A stretch of 9,746 bases of DNA. Source: Phycisphaerae bacterium (GTDB lineage: Bacteria > Planctomycetota > Phycisphaerae > JAJVII01). Both the position numbers and the translations under genes were made by a program. The notes below the pieces were generated by a model. It was not told the origin of the DNA, ran no database searches, and saw only the letters and a list, made by a program, of their open reading frames with translations. Positions 7,720-9,746 of this stretch are shown here, one piece after another. Location: positions 1 through 9,746 of the forward strand of contig JAQTVL010000123.1 in NCBI GenBank assembly GCA_028706835.1, given 5' to 3'. Numbering within the stretch: position 1 is the stretch's first letter; each line of letters opens with the position of its first letter.

Positions 7720-8475
7720 CTACTTCGGGTCGCGCTCGAACGCGCCCGGGGCCAGCCGCTGCGACTGCACCATGTCATCCGTCACCTGCGCCTGGTCGCT
7801 CAGCTCGATCTGAAGCATGAATCGCCGCACCGACTGCTGCTGGTAGTTGTGCTCTTCGGAGAACAGCAGGTCGACGCGCTTGAACAGCGGGTTGTTGTCC
7901 ATCGCCGCGATGAACCGCGAGACGACCTTGTCGTCCGGGGCCATCCCCGTCACCCGCAGCGTCTCAACCCTCTGAACCTCCGGGGCGTCCGCCCCGCCGG
8001 TCCCGGCGGGCGCGGCGGGTTTGGCGGCTCGAGATGTCCGGCTGCCGGCAGCGTCGCTCGCGGCTGCGGCGCCCGGCGGGGGCTTGGCCGCCTTCTTCGC
8101 CTCCCGCGTCGTCAGTTCGATGGTCAGCAGGCTGCACCCCTTCGGCAGGGCGTTGGTCAGCAGGGCGACGATGAAGTGCCGCGGGCGGCGTTCCAGCAGC
8201 GACGCCGTCACGTCCGCCTTGCGGATCATCTTCTCCTTGCGCGACTGCATCTCCTCGATCTGGGCGAGTTGCTGGCCGGCCGATTCCATCCGCTTGTTCA
8301 GGCTGTCGCGCACCTGGGCGGCGCCCGCTTCGCGGCGTTCCTTGACCACGAACGCGAGGATCAGCCCGGCCATCACGATGCCGAACAGCGTCAGGCAGAT
8401 CAGGTTGGTCCGCTGGGCGCGGCGTTTCTCCAGATAGTCCTCGGGCAGAAAATTCAACTGGCTCGCAGTAGCCAT
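7720..8475 (-). CDS. pilN: Type IV pilus alignment protein PilN
   Basis: The 251-residue bitopic protein starts at ATG 8475, with GGAGGG (8480-8485) 4 nt upstream; a TTG four codons earlier overlaps this site and is rejected. The cytoplasmic N terminus carries QLNFLPEDY (6-14), the counterpart of the INLLP motif with which PilN grips PilM. A membrane helix spans about 24-44, then a coiled coil to about 85. The PilN core (FIVALLTNALPKGCSLLTIE at 101-120, LRVTGMAPDDKVVSRFI at 173-189) is split by an Ala/Pro-rich insertion at about 126-167, which explains the extra length over the usual 180-220. It pairs with PilO in the periplasm. Gaps are 24 nt to pilM and 23 nt to pilO. Confidence 0.92.
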   Translation of the reverse strand: MATASQLNFLPEDYLEKRRAQRTNLICLTLFGIVMAGLILAFVVKERREAGAAQVRDSLNKRMESAGQQLAQIEEMQSRKEKMIRKADVTASLLERRPRHFIVALLTNALPKGCSLLTIELTTREAKKAAKPPPGAAAASDAAGSRTSRAAKPAAPAGTGGADAPEVQRVETLRVTGMAPDDKVVSRFIAAMDNNPLFKRVDLLFSEEHNYQQQSVRRFMLQIELSDQAQVTDDMVQSQRLAPGAFERDPK

Positions 8476-8499
8476 GGCACCCTCCAAAATCCGTCTCGG

Positions 8500-9741
8500 T
8501 CACCCGGCCGTCTCGGCGTCCGTCAGGCTGCACCCGAACGCGACCGCCCATTCCGGCACGGGCGTGCCGGGCGTCAGGTCGCCGCACTCGACGCCCTCAT
8601 GGGCGCGGTGCATTCGCAGCATCGGGTCCCCCAGCATCGCGGGCAGCCGAAGGTCGCGGGCGATCTGCTGGCACACCGTCCGGTGGTGCGCCTCGCCGCC
8701 GAGGAATACGATCCGCTCGACCGCGCGATCGGGGAACAGCGACAGGTAGTAACGGACGCAATAGATCAACTCACGCGACAGCCGCTCCGTTTCCTCGCGG
8801 CAGACGGTCTCGATCATCGCGGGCAGCGACGAGTCGGGGAGCACGGCGGCGACCGGAGCGGGCGCAACGGCGACGGATGTCGCGACCGCGCCCTCGGCGG
8901 CGGCAATGGCCGCGGTCAGTCCGTCGGTGGCGGGCGGGGTTCGCGGAGCCTCGGCCGGATCAGCCGCCTCTGCCGGCGCCGGCTCCGGCGTCAGGAGCAG
9001 TTCCTGGCGCATCCGCCTGGCCTGGGATCGCGACACGTTGAGGCGTTTGCCGACCGCCGTGTTGATCACGTGGCCGGCCACCGGGATCTGCTTGACGAAC
9101 ACGATCTTGGTCGCGTGCGTGATCATGGCGCAGGTCTGGCTGGCCCCGATATCCACGAACAGCGTACACATGTCCTTCTCATCGCCGCGGGTGAACAGGA
9201 AGCGGAACGCCTCCAGGATGGCCAGCGGCGGCACCAGCACGGTCTGAACATCGAGCTTGGCGCGGGCGATGGCGGACAGATGGTTCTCGACCGCCAGCCG
9301 GGGGGCCGCCATCAGGATGACTTCGTTCTTCGGCTCGCCGTCGACGAACAGTTCGCTGGCGACGAGGTGCCGCAGCACGGCGTCGCGGACGGGGTAGGGC
9401 AGCTTGCCCTGGGCTTCCCAGGGGAGCGCCTTGGCCAGGTCGGCCTCGGTCATCTTGGCCATGCGGATGTGCTGGACAAACAGGCTTTCCGACGGGATCG
9501 AGGTGACGACCTTCTTGCCCTTGAACGGGAGCCGCCCCATGAGTTCCTTGACGGCATCGACGAAGAAGCGAGCCCGCCCAGCCGGGTCGCCCGCGATGTT
9601 GTCGGGGACCATCTTGCGTCCAGCCGCCAGCACGCGGAGCTGGTTATTCTCCCGCGTAAGCTGGACCATCTTCAGCGACTCGGCGCCGAAGTCGATGCCG
9701 ATCGGACAGAGTTTTCCGCTGAACCATTTGACTCCGAGCAC
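8500..9741 (-). CDS. pilM: Type IV pilus actin-like ring protein PilM (start at the window edge)
   Basis: PilM is a cytoplasmic actin-fold ATPase-like protein that assembles beneath the membrane and binds the PilN N terminus. Visible motifs are the phosphate-1 loop GIDFGAESLKMVQL (15-28), conserved LPWEAQGKLPYPV (106-118), phosphate-2 LFVDIGASQT (194-203) and the adenosine loop IVFLGGEAHH (344-353). Between the conserved GHVINTAVGKRLNVS region and LPAMIETVCREE lies an Ala/Pro-rich insertion of about 55 residues (251-305), so the 413-residue length exceeds the usual 350. GTG 9741 gives a typical PilM N terminus (MLGVKWFSGK), but the frame is open to base 9746, so a start beyond the window is possible and no ribosome binding site can be seen. 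Only the start is uncertain; the identity is firm. Confidence 0.93.
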   Translation of the reverse strand: MLGVKWFSGKLCPIGIDFGAESLKMVQLTRENNQLRVLAAGRKMVPDNIAGDPAGRARFFVDAVKELMGRLPFKGKKVVTSIPSESLFVQHIRMAKMTEADLAKALPWEAQGKLPYPVRDAVLRHLVASELFVDGEPKNEVILMAAPRLAVENHLSAIARAKLDVQTVLVPPLAILEAFRFLFTRGDEKDMCTLFVDIGASQTCAMITHATKIVFVKQIPVAGHVINTAVGKRLNVSRSQARRMRQELLLTPEPAPAEAADPAEAPRTPPATDGLTAAIAAAEGAVATSVAVAPAPVAAVLPDSSLPAMIETVCREETERLSRELIYCVRYYLSLFPDRAVERIVFLGGEAHHRTVCQQIARDLRLPAMLGDPMLRMHRAHEGVECGDLTPGTPVPEWAVAFGCSLTDAETAG

Positions 9742-9746
9742 GGTGT

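Noticed and set aside
7993..8010. Perfect 8-bp GC hairpin CCCGCCGG/CCGGCGGG within pilN
   Set aside because: It falls in an Ala/Pro/Gly-coding low-complexity stretch of GC-rich DNA, where such palindromes arise by chance; no T-run or second copy is visible.

Overview
The window reads almost entirely on the minus strand. It holds a compact inner-membrane module of a type IV pilus machine, followed by a small LysM lipoprotein gene and the first half of recG. Base composition is clearly GC-rich. Orthodox PilM/N/O and ATPase cores with long Ala/Pro-rich linkers, and 7-bp-period intergenic repeats, suggest an environmental GC-rich bacterium. I lean towards Planctomycetota (perhaps Phycisphaerae), but this is inference from style and gene order; no phylogenetic marker was tested.

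Layout in transcription order, right to left. pilM (8500-9741, start at the window edge), pilN (7720-8475), pilO (7088-7696), a PilP/GspC-like HR-domain protein (6228-7091) and the extension ATPase pilB/gspE (4459-6228) are tightly packed, with gaps of 24 and 23 nt and then overlaps of 4 and 1 nt. pilM, pilN, pilO and the PilP-like gene encode the cytoplasmic actin-like ring and the inner-membrane alignment complex. PilB, PilT and PilC supply the extension motor, retraction motor and platform. No secretin (PilQ/GspD) and no pilin lies in the window; they must be elsewhere if the machine is complete.

The packing then loosens. pilT (3282-4349) is separated from both pilB and pilC (1909-3123) by intergenic regions made largely of head-to-head arrays of a 7-bp repeat (CAGTGGT and its complement). 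Each array can fold into a long hairpin close to the next start codon. Downstream of pilC, a strong sigma70-like promoter (1864-1891) drives a 132-residue LysM lipoprotein (1329-1727) that ends at an intrinsic-terminator-like hairpin (1173-1201). recG (from 1075, running off the left edge) follows. Its promoter-like elements place the transcription start on the A of the ATG, implying a leaderless mRNA.

The most unusual items are: (1) an 85-bp near-palindromic element inside recG, read in frame as residues about 226-254 of an unusually long linker between the wedge/OB domain and the helicase core; (2) the paired inverted heptamer arrays bracketing pilT; (3) a second, degenerate heptamer array that contributes the recG -35 box; and (4) a protein in the PilP position with GspC-like topology and a long Pro-rich cytoplasmic tail. 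I see no CRISPR, tRNA, rRNA, IS element or defence system here, and no wholly new multi-gene system.
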